Positions 10,840 through 19,226 of a stretch of 57,838 nucleotides of DNA are shown here, piece by piece. The notes below the pieces were generated by a model. The model had not been told where the DNA came from and did no database searches. It saw only the letters and a list, made by a program, of their open reading frames with translations. Made by a program: the position numbers and the translations under genes. Numbering within the stretch: position 1 is the stretch's first letter; each line of letters starts with the position of its first letter. This DNA comes from Xanthobacteraceae bacterium. GTDB lineage: Bacteria; Pseudomonadota; Alphaproteobacteria; Rhizobiales; Xanthobacteraceae. The DNA is taken from contig JAQSWY010000031.1 of the NCBI GenBank assembly GCA_029266425.1, forward strand, positions 1 to 57,838, read 5' to 3'.

Positions 10840-12021
10840 ATGCACGCAGAAGTGTCATCCCTTGCGGCATCCGAGGCGCTTCCGCTCGGCCCGCTGGTCG
10901 ATTCCACTCCGGCACGTCGTCCGGAGCGCGTCGAGCTCGAAGGCCGCCATGTGCGGATCGTGCCGTTCCACGCGCCGACCCATGCGCCCGAGCTCTATCA
11001 CCTTTCTCACGGGGCCGAGGCGGAGCGGCTCTGGGCCTATTTGTTCCCGGCACCGTTCGAGAGCGAGAAGGCATTTACCGCCTATTACGCACTCGCCGCC
11101 GAGAAGGACGACCCGCTGCTCTATGCGATCGTTGACAAGGCGAGCGGGCGAGCGGTGGGCCACGCCACATATCTGCGCATCGAGCTGGCGCACCGCGTCA
11201 TCGAGGTCGGCAACATCCTCTATACGCCGGCGCTCGCCCGCACCCCGGGCGGTACAGAGGCCATGTATCTCATGGCGAAATATGTGTTCGAGGAACTCGG
11301 CTATCGCCGCTACGAGTGGAAGTGCAATGCGCTGAACATGCCCTCGCGCCGTGCCGCCGAGCGCTACGGCTTCCGCTATGAGGGCATCTTCCGCAAGCAC
11401 ATGATCGTCAAGGGGCGCAATCGCGACACCGCCTGGTTCGCCATGCTGGGCGAGGACTGGCCGCAGCGCGCCTTCGCGTTCGAGACCTGGCTGGCGCCTG
11501 AGAATTTCGACGCCGGAGCCCGCCAGCACCTAGCGCTCGGCGTCCTCAATGCCTCGACGCTCGACGGCGGCGACCATGTGATGCGCCGCGCCGACCTCGA
11601 CGACTTGCCGGCGGTCGAGGCGCTGCAACGCGCCGCCTATGCCAAGAACCGGGTGCTGCTCGGCGTCGAGCCGGTGCCGCTGCTCTGGGATTACAAAAAG
11701 GTGTTCCGCGAGCGCGAGGTGTGGGTCCAGGACAGTGCGACCGGGCTCGCCGGCGCGTTGATCCTGTTGCCGCGCGAGGAGGATTTCCTGATCGACAGCC
11801 TCGCCGCCGCGCCGATGGCGCAGGGCAAGGGCATCGGCAACACGCTGCTGACCGCCGGAGAGAACCGGGCCCGCGCGCTCGGCTACGACACCATCCGGCT
11901 CTATACCGGCGAGCCTCTCTCGGCCAACATCAACTGGTACCGCCGCAAGGGCTTTTCGATCGAGCGCGTCGAGCAGATGCCCGATCGACGGCTGGTGCAT
12001 CTGGTGAAGCGGCTGGGGTGA
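10840..12021 (+). CDS. Double-domain GNAT acetyltransferase fusion
   Basis: A 393-residue soluble protein made of two GNAT acetyltransferase domains in one unbroken frame. The first (about 15-215) is RimJ/RimL-like, with RHVRIVP, VGHATYLRI and the NMPSRRAAERYGFRYEG acceptor-end motif. The second (about 230-390) is a classical Acetyltransf_1 domain with the acetyl-CoA P-loop MAQGKGIGNTLL and the C-terminal INWYRRKGFSIE. Both halves keep the expected CoA-binding features, so both may be active. ATG 10840 is preferred to the adjacent ATG at 10837 because GGAG (10831-10834) is then 5 bases away. Substrates are unknown. Confidence 0.8.
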   Translation: MHAEVSSLAASEALPLGPLVDSTPARRPERVELEGRHVRIVPFHAPTHAPELYHLSHGAEAERLWAYLFPAPFESEKAFTAYYALAAEKDDPLLYAIVDKASGRAVGHATYLRIELAHRVIEVGNILYTPALARTPGGTEAMYLMAKYVFEELGYRRYEWKCNALNMPSRRAAERYGFRYEGIFRKHMIVKGRNRDTAWFAMLGEDWPQRAFAFETWLAPENFDAGARQHLALGVLNASTLDGGDHVMRRADLDDLPAVEALQRAAYAKNRVLLGVEPVPLLWDYKKVFREREVWVQDSATGLAGALILLPREEDFLIDSLAAAPMAQGKGIGNTLLTAGENRARALGYDTIRLYTGEPLSANINWYRRKGFSIERVEQMPDRRLVHLVKRLG

Positions 12022-12030
12022 ACTCCCTCA

Positions 12031-12132
12031 GTCGTCATCCCGGAATTGCCGCAGGTAATATCCGGGATCGCGTGAGGTTTTCTATTGTCACGCGATCCCG
12101 GCTCGACACTGCGTGTCGTCGGGGATGACGAC
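12031..12132. repeat. Dispersed palindromic repeat, family B, copy 1
   Basis: About 100 bases bounded by GTCGTCATCCC and GGGATGACGAC with inner ATCCGGGATCGCGTG / CACGCGATCCCGG arms. A second copy is at 22523. Located between convergent genes, where it could form a terminating hairpin. Confidence 0.8.
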
Positions 12133-12137
12133 CTAGA

Positions 12138-13184
12138 CTAGCCGCCGGCGCGCGCGTTCATCGGCTTGCCGGCTTCGCGTCGGGCGCTCTGGATGTGGTA
12201 AATGCCGTCGCGCTCGACCACCTTGCCGCGGGTCGCGGCGAAGGCCGGCTGCGGTATGTGGCGCGCCGGGCCGACGCCCATATGCACGTCCACCAGGCAG
12301 TCGACGAAGCGACGCGCCAGTTTGAAATCGGTGGCACCGGGGCCGATCATCGCGGTCACGGGATTGACCAGCCGGAACAGGTCCGGTCGCAGCGCCCGCA
12401 GCGTGCCGGCGTTGAAGAAGGGCTGGGCGGTGTGATCGAGCACATAGCCGATATTGCGGCCCGACAGGATGAGCGCGAGCTGCGACTGGATACCGAGGCC
12501 GATATCGCCGCTGGAGACGACATCGCGAGTGCGCTCCGGATGGTAATATTCGAGATGGCCGCGGCTGACATAGGCGGCGGAATCGATGGCTTCCCGCGTC
12601 AGCTCGGCCTCGGGCACTGCGAACAACGGGTGCTTGGCGCCGCAGCACATATAGCCCTGCTCGTCGAACAGATGCTCGTAGGACAGTTGCGGGAACTGCT
12701 CGTTCACCAGACCGATGCCGACATGCATCATGCCGTCGGCGACCCGCCCGGTGAGCTGGAAGCCGAGCATCACCTCCACCCGGAAGCGCACATTGGGATA
12801 ATATTCCGAGAAGCGCCCGATGGCGTCGTGGATACGCGCCGACGGGTTCTCGACGATGCCGTCCTGGATGCCGACATAGAGCTCGTAGCTGGCGCTCTCA
12901 TTGATGTTCGAAGCGCGCTGCTTGAAGCGCTCGACCGAGGCGAAGAGCTCCTTGGCGGCCTGGTAGACCGCCTCGCCCTCGCGGAACAGCTTGAAGCCCT
13001 TCGGCCCGCGCCGGCATAGCCGTGTGCCGAGGCGGATCTCAAGCGACTTCAGATTCTCGCTCAGCGTCGACTGCGAGAGATTGAGCGCCGCCTGCGCCGC
13101 GGTGAAGCTCTTCTCCTCCACAATGGTGCAGAAGCAGCGCAACAGCTTCAGGTCGATATCGTAGATGCGGCTGATGTTGGACAT
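12138..13184 (-). CDS. LysR-family transcriptional regulator
   Basis: A 348-residue regulator. The winged helix-turn-helix covers about 10-70 (IDLKLLRCFCTIVEEKSFTAAQAALNLSQST... is the LysR N-terminus) and the periplasmic-binding-protein-like effector domain covers about 100-300. A C-terminal extension of about 40 residues beyond the usual 300 is unusual. ATG 13184 precedes the HTH directly. It is divergent from the flavin monooxygenase gene at 13463 over a 278-base shared region, the classical arrangement in which a LysR protein controls its neighbour in response to a pathway compound. I infer that it controls the 13.4-20.5 kb island. Confidence 0.88.
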   Translation of the reverse strand: MSNISRIYDIDLKLLRCFCTIVEEKSFTAAQAALNLSQSTLSENLKSLEIRLGTRLCRRGPKGFKLFREGEAVYQAAKELFASVERFKQRASNINESASYELYVGIQDGIVENPSARIHDAIGRFSEYYPNVRFRVEVMLGFQLTGRVADGMMHVGIGLVNEQFPQLSYEHLFDEQGYMCCGAKHPLFAVPEAELTREAIDSAAYVSRGHLEYYHPERTRDVVSSGDIGLGIQSQLALILSGRNIGYVLDHTAQPFFNAGTLRALRPDLFRLVNPVTAMIGPGATDFKLARRFVDCLVDVHMGVGPARHIPQPAFAATRGKVVERDGIYHIQSARREAGKPMNARAGG

Positions 13185-13462
13185 TGCCTGATCTCCGTAC
13201 CCAATCTCGCCATCTCCAGCGCGAGAGGCATGCAATATGTGCGCCGCAGCATGACCCTTCGGCGGTGCGGTGGACGGTCGCATCCATTGCTGGCTATCGC
13301 CTCGGCGCGGCAACCGGCGCCAAGGTGCCTATCGATTGGCCGCCACGTACGCGGATGCCCAGGGAATTGGCATCCTTCCGTTGAACAACGCTTCCCGTTT
13401 TCACGATGGTTCCGGCCACGGCTCTGAGGTTAGCGTCGCTGATCGAAACGAGGCCGCGTCGC

Positions 13463-14773
13463 ATGTCCAAAAAGCCGTTTCATCTCGGATGGTTCACCAA
13501 TTTCGCCGTCGACGAATGGGCGACGCCCTTCAATGGCGGCGGCGGCGATCCATGGGATGGGGGCTTCTATGTCGACATGGCGAAGGCCATGGAGCGCGCC
13601 TGCTTCGACTACATCATGCTCGAAGACACGCTGATGATCTCGGAAGCCTATGGCGGCACCAACGAGGTCTATCTCAAGCACAACATCATGGGTCCGAAGG
13701 CGGATCCCTCGCCCCTGGCGGCGTTGATCGGCGCCAACACCACCCATCTCGGCGTGGTCGCGACCTTCTCCACCATGGCCTATCCGCCCTTCATGCTGGC
13801 TCGGCTGTGCTCGACACTCGACAGCGTCTGCAAGGGCCGCTTCGGCTGGAACATCGTCACCTCGGGCGAGGATCTCGCCGCCGAGAATTTCGGCTTCGAC
13901 AAGCTGCCGCCGCGCCAGGAGCGCTACGACATGGCGGACGAGTTCGTGCAGCTGTGCCTCAAGCTGTGGGGTAGCTGGGATCCCGACGCCGTGGTGCGCG
14001 ACCGGGCCACCGGCACCTATGCCGACGCCTCGAAGGTGCGGCCGATCCATTTCGAGGGCAAATACTTCAAGTCGCGCGGCCCGTTGAACTGCGTGCCCTC
14101 GCCGCAGGGACGCCCGGCCTTCGTGCAGGCGGGCGGCTCGCCGCGCGGCCGGCAGTTCGCCGCGCAGACCGCCGACAGCATCATCGCGCCGTCCATGGGC
14201 GTCGCCGGCCTCAAGGCCTATCGCGACGATGTGCGCGCCCGCGCCGCGGCGGTGGGGCGCAATCCGGACGACATCAAGGTGCTGTTCGTGGTGGCCCCGA
14301 TCCTCGGCGCTACCGAGAAGGAGGCGCTGGAGAAGGCCGAGCGGATCCGCTCGGCGCCGGATTATTGCGAGAAGGCGCTGGCGATGATCTCCGCGATCAC
14401 CGACATCGACTTCTCCAAATTCGTTCTCGATGCCGAATTGCCTAAGCTCACCACCAATGGCGAGCAGGGCTCGCTCGACGCCTTCGCGCAATGGGGCAGC
14501 GGCAAGACGCTCCGCGAGCTCACTTTGGAACAGGTCTCGCGCGGTCTCGACGGGCTGATCGGCACGCCGGACCAAGTGGCTGACCGGCTCGGCGAGGTGA
14601 TGGAAGAGGTCGGTGGCGACGGCTTCCTCATCACCCGGCCGTTCACCGCCAATATCAGCCGCCAATACATCCACGACATCTGCGAAGGGCTGGTGCCGGC
14701 GCTGCAGCGCCGCGGACTTGCGCGCACCAGCTACACCAAGACGACGCTTCGCGAGACCTTGCGGGAGTTCTGA
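13463..14773 (+). CDS. LLM-class flavin-dependent monooxygenase (NtaA/SnaA/DszA family), copy 1
   Basis: A 436-residue two-component monooxygenase of the bacterial luciferase fold. Family hallmarks are FHLGWFTNF at the N-terminus, GRFGWNIVTS, RYDMADEF, SRGPLNCVPSPQGRP and VQAGGSPRGRQFA, followed by the C-terminal GTPDQVADRLGEVMEEVGGDGF. Members use reduced FMN supplied by a separate reductase to oxidise N- or S-containing compounds such as nitrilotriacetate, dibenzothiophene sulfone or N-acetyl-S-succinocysteine. The start is ATG 13463, 57 bases inside the longest frame, where homology begins. A flavin reductase gene follows directly, which supports the two-component assignment. The substrate is unknown. 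Confidence 0.9.
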   Translation: MSKKPFHLGWFTNFAVDEWATPFNGGGGDPWDGGFYVDMAKAMERACFDYIMLEDTLMISEAYGGTNEVYLKHNIMGPKADPSPLAALIGANTTHLGVVATFSTMAYPPFMLARLCSTLDSVCKGRFGWNIVTSGEDLAAENFGFDKLPPRQERYDMADEFVQLCLKLWGSWDPDAVVRDRATGTYADASKVRPIHFEGKYFKSRGPLNCVPSPQGRPAFVQAGGSPRGRQFAAQTADSIIAPSMGVAGLKAYRDDVRARAAAVGRNPDDIKVLFVVAPILGATEKEALEKAERIRSAPDYCEKALAMISAITDIDFSKFVLDAELPKLTTNGEQGSLDAFAQWGSGKTLRELTLEQVSRGLDGLIGTPDQVADRLGEVMEEVGGDGFLITRPFTANISRQYIHDICEGLVPALQRRGLARTSYTKTTLRETLREF

Positions 14774-14803
14774 CCCATGCGCACCGTCGATGAGGGGACA
14801 GGG

Positions 14804-15328
14804 ATGAGCTCGAGTTCTTTGCCATCACCCAGTGGCGCGACCCTGCCGCCCCTCGAGCGCCAGTCGTTCCGCGATGGCATGGCCAAGCTCGCGGCGGCGG
14901 TGAACATCATCACCAGCATCGGCGGGAACGGGCGCTGCGGCTTCACCGCCTCGGCGGTGTGCAGCGTCACCGACAGCCCGCCAACGCTCCTCGTCTGCGT
15001 CAACAAGAACAGCCAGTCGCACGCGGTGATCACCACCAGCCAGGTGCTGTGCGTCAACACGATGGCCGGCCCGCACGAAGAGATCTCCATGGCCTTTGCC
15101 GGCGGGGTGAAGGACATGAACGCGCGCTTCGCCGTCGGCGAGTGGACGACGCTGGTGACCGGCGCCCCGGTCCTCAAGGAAGCGACGGTGGCCTTCGATT
15201 GCCGCGTGACACAGGTCGCCGAGGTCGGTACCCACGACGTGGTGTTCTGCGAGGTGCTGGCGATCCATGAGGGCGGCAGCAAGGATGGCCTGGTCTATTT
15301 CGGGCGCAAGTTCCATCGCCTCGGCTGA
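14804..15328 (+). CDS. Flavin reductase (HpaC-like), copy 1
   Basis: A 174-residue FMN-binding split-barrel reductase that makes reduced flavin from NAD(P)H for the monooxygenase encoded just upstream. Typical features are CGFTASAVCSVTDSPPTLLVCVNKNS (FMN phosphate contact region), CVNTMAG, a RFAVGEW stretch, GAPVLKEATVAFDC and a C-terminal LVYFGRKFHRL. I take ATG 14804 because AGGGGACAGGG lies before it; an in-frame ATG at 14777, three bases after the preceding stop, would add nine residues. The same transcript as the genes at 13463 and 15356 is likely. Confidence 0.88.
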   Translation: MSSSSLPSPSGATLPPLERQSFRDGMAKLAAAVNIITSIGGNGRCGFTASAVCSVTDSPPTLLVCVNKNSQSHAVITTSQVLCVNTMAGPHEEISMAFAGGVKDMNARFAVGEWTTLVTGAPVLKEATVAFDCRVTQVAEVGTHDVVFCEVLAIHEGGSKDGLVYFGRKFHRLG

Positions 15329-15355
15329 GCGCGAACGAGTAGAGACGAGGGCAGC

Positions 15356-15871
15356 ATGAGCAGCGGCGAGAGCCTGACCACCATCGACGCGAAGACCTTC
15401 TGGCGCACGCTGGGCGAACGGGCCACCGGCATGACCATCGTGACCGCGCAAGGTGAGGACGGCCCGGCCGGCTTCCTTGGCCTCTCCGCCACGCACGTCA
15501 CCGCGGATCCGGCGACCCTGCTGGTCTCGATCGATGCCAAGACCAGCGCATTGGCCGGCGTGCTGGCGAAGCGGCACTTCGCGGTGAATTTCCTTCCCGC
15601 CGACGCCGGCCATGTGGCCGACGCCTTCTCCGGCAAGGCCGGGCTGTCGGGCGCCGACCGCTTCCTCGCCGGCGAGTGGGGCGAATTGGCGACCGGCGCC
15701 CCGGTGTTCAACAAGGCGCTCGGCGTGTTCGACTGCGTGGTGGACGACGTGATCGCGCGCGGCAGCATCTCCATCGTCATCGGCACGGTGGTGGCGGCGC
15801 GGGCGTCCGGCGAGGGCGAGCCGCTGGTGTTCTTCCGCGGCAAGACGTTGAAGGGCTTCGGGGCGGTCTAG
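15356..15871 (+). CDS. Flavin reductase-like protein, copy 2
   Basis: A 171-residue paralogue of the preceding reductase with the same layout: GFLGLSATHVTADPATLLVSIDAKTS, FAVNFLPADAG, a GEWGELATGAPVFNKALGVFDC stretch and LVFFRGKTLKGF. It starts 27 bases after copy 1. Having two reductases beside one monooxygenase, with a second monooxygenase at 19227, suggests one reductase per oxygenase, but this is inference. It may also be a flavoprotein without reductase activity. Confidence 0.82.
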   Translation: MSSGESLTTIDAKTFWRTLGERATGMTIVTAQGEDGPAGFLGLSATHVTADPATLLVSIDAKTSALAGVLAKRHFAVNFLPADAGHVADAFSGKAGLSGADRFLAGEWGELATGAPVFNKALGVFDCVVDDVIARGSISIVIGTVVAARASGEGEPLVFFRGKTLKGFGAV

Positions 15872-15912
15872 AAGCAACGTCATCCCGAAAGTCTGGCCGA
15901 AAAGCCCAAATC

Positions 15913-16002
15913 GCCCTCATCCCCGGGCTTGACCCGGGGATCCAGCTCTATCGCATGTGCCCGGTCGAAGTCTGGGTCCCCGGGTCAAGCCTTGGGATGA
16001 GG
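15913..16002. repeat. Dispersed palindromic repeat, family C, copy 1
   Basis: About 90 bases: CCTCATCCCCGGGCTTGAC...CCGGGTCAAGCCTTGGGATGAGG, with an inner GATCCAG / CTGGGTCC pair. A second copy is at 52731. It lies between convergent operons and could fold into a long hairpin that ends both. Confidence 0.85.
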
Positions 16003-16076
16003 GCGTATGGGGATGGTTCGCGTCGCTTGCAGCGAGTTTTAGGGGTCAGCCCCTGAGGTCGTTCTTGTCTTCGACC

Positions 16077-16832
16077 TCAATGCAGTATCTGCGCGAGGAA
16101 CCCCTTCAGCCGCTCCGTCCTCGGCGCGGTGAAGAACGCCGCCGCCGGTGCGCTCTCCACGATCCGGCCCTCGCTCATGAAGATGCAGCGGTCGGCGACG
16201 CGGCGGGCGAAGCCCATCTCATGGGTGACGCAGATCATGGTGACGCCGCCGCCGGCAAGCTCCTCCATCACCTCCAGCACTTCCTTGACCATCTCCGGAT
16301 CGAGGGCCGAGGTCGGCTCGTCGAACAGCATGATCGGCGGCTCCATGGCGAGCGCGCGGGCGATGGCGACGCGTTGCTGCTGGCCGCCGGAGAGGCGTAT
16401 CGGATATTTGTGGGCGTGATCGGCGACGTGCACGCGCTCCAGATATTTCATGGCGAGCTTGTCCGCCTGCTCCTTGGCGAGGCCGCGATTGAGCTTGAGC
16501 GCCAGCGTGCAGTTCTCCAGCGCGGTGAGATGCGGGAACAGGTTGAAGTGCTGGAACACCATGCCAACCTCGAGCCGCACATCCTCGATGCTGGAAGGGT
16601 CGCCGGTCACCTCGATGCCATTGACCCGGATGCGCCCGGCGCTGTGCGGTTCCAGCCGGTTGATGCAGCGGATCAGCGTCGACTTGCCGGAGCCGGACGG
16701 CCCGCAGATAACGATCTTCTCGCCGCGATGCACGTCGAGGTCGATCCCGGCGAGCGCCTGATGGGTGCCGTACCATTTCTCCAGGCCCGTTATGGCGATC
16801 GCCACCGGGCGCGTCTCCGCCGCCGGGCTCAC
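16077..16832 (-). CDS. Polar amino-acid ABC transporter ATPase (GlnQ/HisP type)
   Basis: A 251-residue ATPase of an amino-acid uptake system. Walker A is GPSGSGKST (about 44-52), the signature is LSGGQQQRVAIARAL and Walker B is MLFDEPTSALDP, followed by the switch histidine in VTHEMGFA. The start is GTG 16832, overlapping the stop of the upstream permease as GTGA and preceded by AAGGAGG; the longer ATG frame to 16988 is antisense noise inside the permease gene. Last gene of the operon SBP-permease-permease-ATPase. Confidence 0.93.
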   Translation of the reverse strand: MSPAAETRPVAIAITGLEKWYGTHQALAGIDLDVHRGEKIVICGPSGSGKSTLIRCINRLEPHSAGRIRVNGIEVTGDPSSIEDVRLEVGMVFQHFNLFPHLTALENCTLALKLNRGLAKEQADKLAMKYLERVHVADHAHKYPIRLSGGQQQRVAIARALAMEPPIMLFDEPTSALDPEMVKEVLEVMEELAGGGVTMICVTHEMGFARRVADRCIFMSEGRIVESAPAAAFFTAPRTERLKGFLAQILH

Positions 16833-17593
16833 AGCACCTCCTTGCCGATGCGGATCGGCGGTTTGCCCTTCAGCGCTGCCGGCCGCGCGACCGGCTCCTC
16901 CGCATTGTGCCGGTCGAGATAATCGCCCCACAGGCGGAAGCCGAGGCGGATCGCATTCACGAAGGCCCAATAGAGAGCGGCGGCGCACAGGATCGGGGTG
17001 AAGGGATCATAGGTCTGTTCGAAGATGCCGTTCGCCACAGCCGTGAGGTCGGTGATGGTGATGACGCTGACGATGGCGGTGCCCTTGATGAAGCTCACCA
17101 CCTCGTTCTGATAGGCCGGGAGCCCGTAGCGCATGGCGAGCGGCATGCGGACATAGAGGAACACGTTGCGCGGCGAGATGCCGAGTGCCTGGCTCGCCTC
17201 GACGATGCCGGCCGGCACGGCGAGGAGGGCGCCGCGCAGCACCTCCGCCATGAAGGCCGCATGATTGAGGCTGAAGGCGACGATGGCGCAGCCGAAGGCG
17301 CTGCCGAACAGCAGCCAGAGCGGGCCGTTGCGCAGCGCCTCGATCTGGCCGAAGCCGTAATAGACCAGATAGAGCAGGATCAGCACCGGCGCGCCGCGGA
17401 AGAACACGATGAAGGTCTCCGCGAGCCGGTGGACCCAGATGCGCTCCGACATGCGGGCAAAGCAGATGGGAAATGCCAGCACCAGGCCGCAGCATAGCGA
17501 GACGAAGGTGATCAGCACGGTCATCATCAGCCCGTGCAGCAGCGCCGGGAAGCTGTCATAGGCGAGCGTGAGGTCGATCGGCAGCGCGCTCAT
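16829..17593 (-). CDS. Amino-acid ABC transporter permease (HisM-like), second
   Basis: A 254-residue inner-membrane permease with five or six hydrophobic helices. The EAA loop motif EASQALGISPRNVFLYVRMPLAMRYGLP, which docks on the ATPase, is clear. It pairs with the permease at 17590-18297, whose stop it overlaps by ATGA. The polar amino-acid family usually forms a heterodimer from two such subunits. The C-terminal tail (GKPPIRIGKEVL) doubles as the ribosome site for the ATPase gene. Confidence 0.92.
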   Translation of the reverse strand: MSALPIDLTLAYDSFPALLHGLMMTVLITFVSLCCGLVLAFPICFARMSERIWVHRLAETFIVFFRGAPVLILLYLVYYGFGQIEALRNGPLWLLFGSAFGCAIVAFSLNHAAFMAEVLRGALLAVPAGIVEASQALGISPRNVFLYVRMPLAMRYGLPAYQNEVVSFIKGTAIVSVITITDLTAVANGIFEQTYDPFTPILCAAALYWAFVNAIRLGFRLWGDYLDRHNAEEPVARPAALKGKPPIRIGKEVL

Positions 17594-18297
17594 GCCTTGA
17601 CCCGCGCCCGGCCGCGCTCGAGACGTATTTCCAGATGGTCCGCGACGCGCAGCGTGAGACCGCTGAACACGACGAAGAACAGCGCGGTGGCGATGAAGAA
17701 GAGAAAGGGCTCCTTGGTGGCGCCGGCCGCGATCTTCGCCGCGCCGACAAGATCATGCAGGCCCGCCAACGACACCAGCGGTGTCTCCTTCAGCATGAAC
17801 ATCCACAGATTGACGAGGCCCGGCAGAGCGAGCCGCATCACCTGCGGTAGGATCACCCGCCACCACATGATGAAGCGGGGAATGGCGAGCGCGCGGGCGC
17901 CCTCGAACTGGCCTTTCGGCAGGTTCCCGACGGCGCCGCGCACCAGCTCGGCAATATAGGCGGCATAGACGATGGAGAGCGCGGCGACGCCGGCGCCGAA
18001 CGGCGACACCTCGGGGGCATAGTCGCCGAGCACGGCGGTGAGCATGGCGCTGCCGCCATAGAAGATCAGGAAGATGACGAGCAGCGAAGGCACGCCCATG
18101 AAGATCGAGGCGTAGACCCGCCAGAGCGCCTCGATGAGCCGGCTGCGGGAGAGCGTCAGGATTCCGACCAGCACGCCGAACAGCAGCGCCAATGCGAAGC
18201 TCAGCAGGAACAGCTCCATGGTGACGAGCGCCCCGGCGGCGAGCTGGCCGGCATAGCCATAGAGCTGCGCCCAGGAGAGGCTCGTCCAGACGCCCAT
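17590..18297 (-). CDS. Amino-acid ABC transporter permease (HisQ-like), first
   Basis: A 235-residue membrane permease of the polar amino-acid uptake family. The EAA loop is recognisable as EGARALAIPRFIMWWRVILPQVMRLALPG. It starts at ATG 18297, 31 bases after the stop of the substrate-binding protein gene, and its stop overlaps the next permease start. With the second permease it should form the translocation pore. Confidence 0.92.
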   Translation of the reverse strand: MGVWTSLSWAQLYGYAGQLAAGALVTMELFLLSFALALLFGVLVGILTLSRSRLIEALWRVYASIFMGVPSLLVIFLIFYGGSAMLTAVLGDYAPEVSPFGAGVAALSIVYAAYIAELVRGAVGNLPKGQFEGARALAIPRFIMWWRVILPQVMRLALPGLVNLWMFMLKETPLVSLAGLHDLVGAAKIAAGATKEPFLFFIATALFFVVFSGLTLRVADHLEIRLERGRARVKA

Positions 18298-18328
18298 CGC
18301 GCTGTCCCCGCTGCTGCTTCGAGAGGGT

Positions 18329-19189
18329 TCAGTTCACCTTGTCGACGCAGGCGCCCTCGGCACTGATCGTCGGCACCGGAACCCACTTCTTGCGGATCTT
18401 GGTATAGGTGCAGTCGGCGATGACCTCGGCGAGCGTGGCGTTGACGCGCTTCGCCAGTTCCTCGCTCTTCTTCGGCACGATCCAGCTATAGCCGCGCTCG
18501 GCTTCCGGGATCGCCGGGTCGCCGAGCCAGTGGTCGCCGCCGGCAAGCTTGTAGTCCTTGCCTTCGGGCTTGGCGATGAGCTCCAGCGTCCAGTTGATCT
18601 TGGAATCGAAGACCAGGTCGAGACGGCCGGCCAGCAGGTCGAGCTTCATCTGGTCCGGGTTGTCGTAATAGACATAGGTGAATTCGTCGGCGTACCGGTC
18701 CTGGATGTACTTCACCATCGAAGCGCCGCGCTGCAAGGCGAGCCGCAGCTTCTTTCCGGCCATGCCTTCCTTCGTATAGGTGTAGTCGCTCGACTTCGGC
18801 GCGATGAAGGTTGCGGGGTTGTAGACGATCGGCGTCAGGAACAACGCCTTCTCCTTGCGCTCCGGGGTCGGCGCGATCTGGGTGACGATCATGTCGAACT
18901 TGCCCTGCAGCATGGAGGGGATCAGCGCCTTGAAGTCCATGACGACGATCTCGCAATCGACCTTCATGCGCGCGCACACCTCGCGGGCAAGCTCGGGCTC
19001 CATGCCGGTGAGCTTGCCCTCGGAATCGACGATGCTGAAGGGCGGATAGACGCCCTCATTGCCGAGCCGGAGCTTCTCGGCCTGAGCCCCGGCGAGCATG
19101 CCCGCCAGCAGCGAGCTTGTCGCCAAGGTTGCGGCGAGGCCACTGACCACGCGGAGGAAACGAACCGGCTTGAACACCTTGGCATGCAT
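18329..19189 (-). CDS. Amino-acid ABC transporter substrate-binding protein (SBP_bac_3)
   Basis: A 286-residue periplasmic binding protein. Residues 1-37 form a long signal peptide ending AGMLAGAQA. The mature part has the family pattern LRLGNEGVYPPFS, GMEPELAREVCARM, a VVMDFKALIPSMLQGKFDMIV stretch and two alpha/beta lobes. Binding proteins of this family recognise the alpha-amino and carboxylate groups of polar amino acids or opine-like compounds. ATG 19189 is chosen for the signal peptide. It lies 37 bases after the second monooxygenase gene, so the two are probably co-transcribed and the ligand is probably the substrate of that enzyme. Confidence 0.9.
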   Translation of the reverse strand: MHAKVFKPVRFLRVVSGLAATLATSSLLAGMLAGAQAEKLRLGNEGVYPPFSIVDSEGKLTGMEPELAREVCARMKVDCEIVVMDFKALIPSMLQGKFDMIVTQIAPTPERKEKALFLTPIVYNPATFIAPKSSDYTYTKEGMAGKKLRLALQRGASMVKYIQDRYADEFTYVYYDNPDQMKLDLLAGRLDLVFDSKINWTLELIAKPEGKDYKLAGGDHWLGDPAIPEAERGYSWIVPKKSEELAKRVNATLAEVIADCTYTKIRKKWVPVPTISAEGACVDKVN

Positions 19190-19226
19190 CGGCGTGAATC
19201 CCTGGCTGGAGTGGGGCTCGTGGGGG

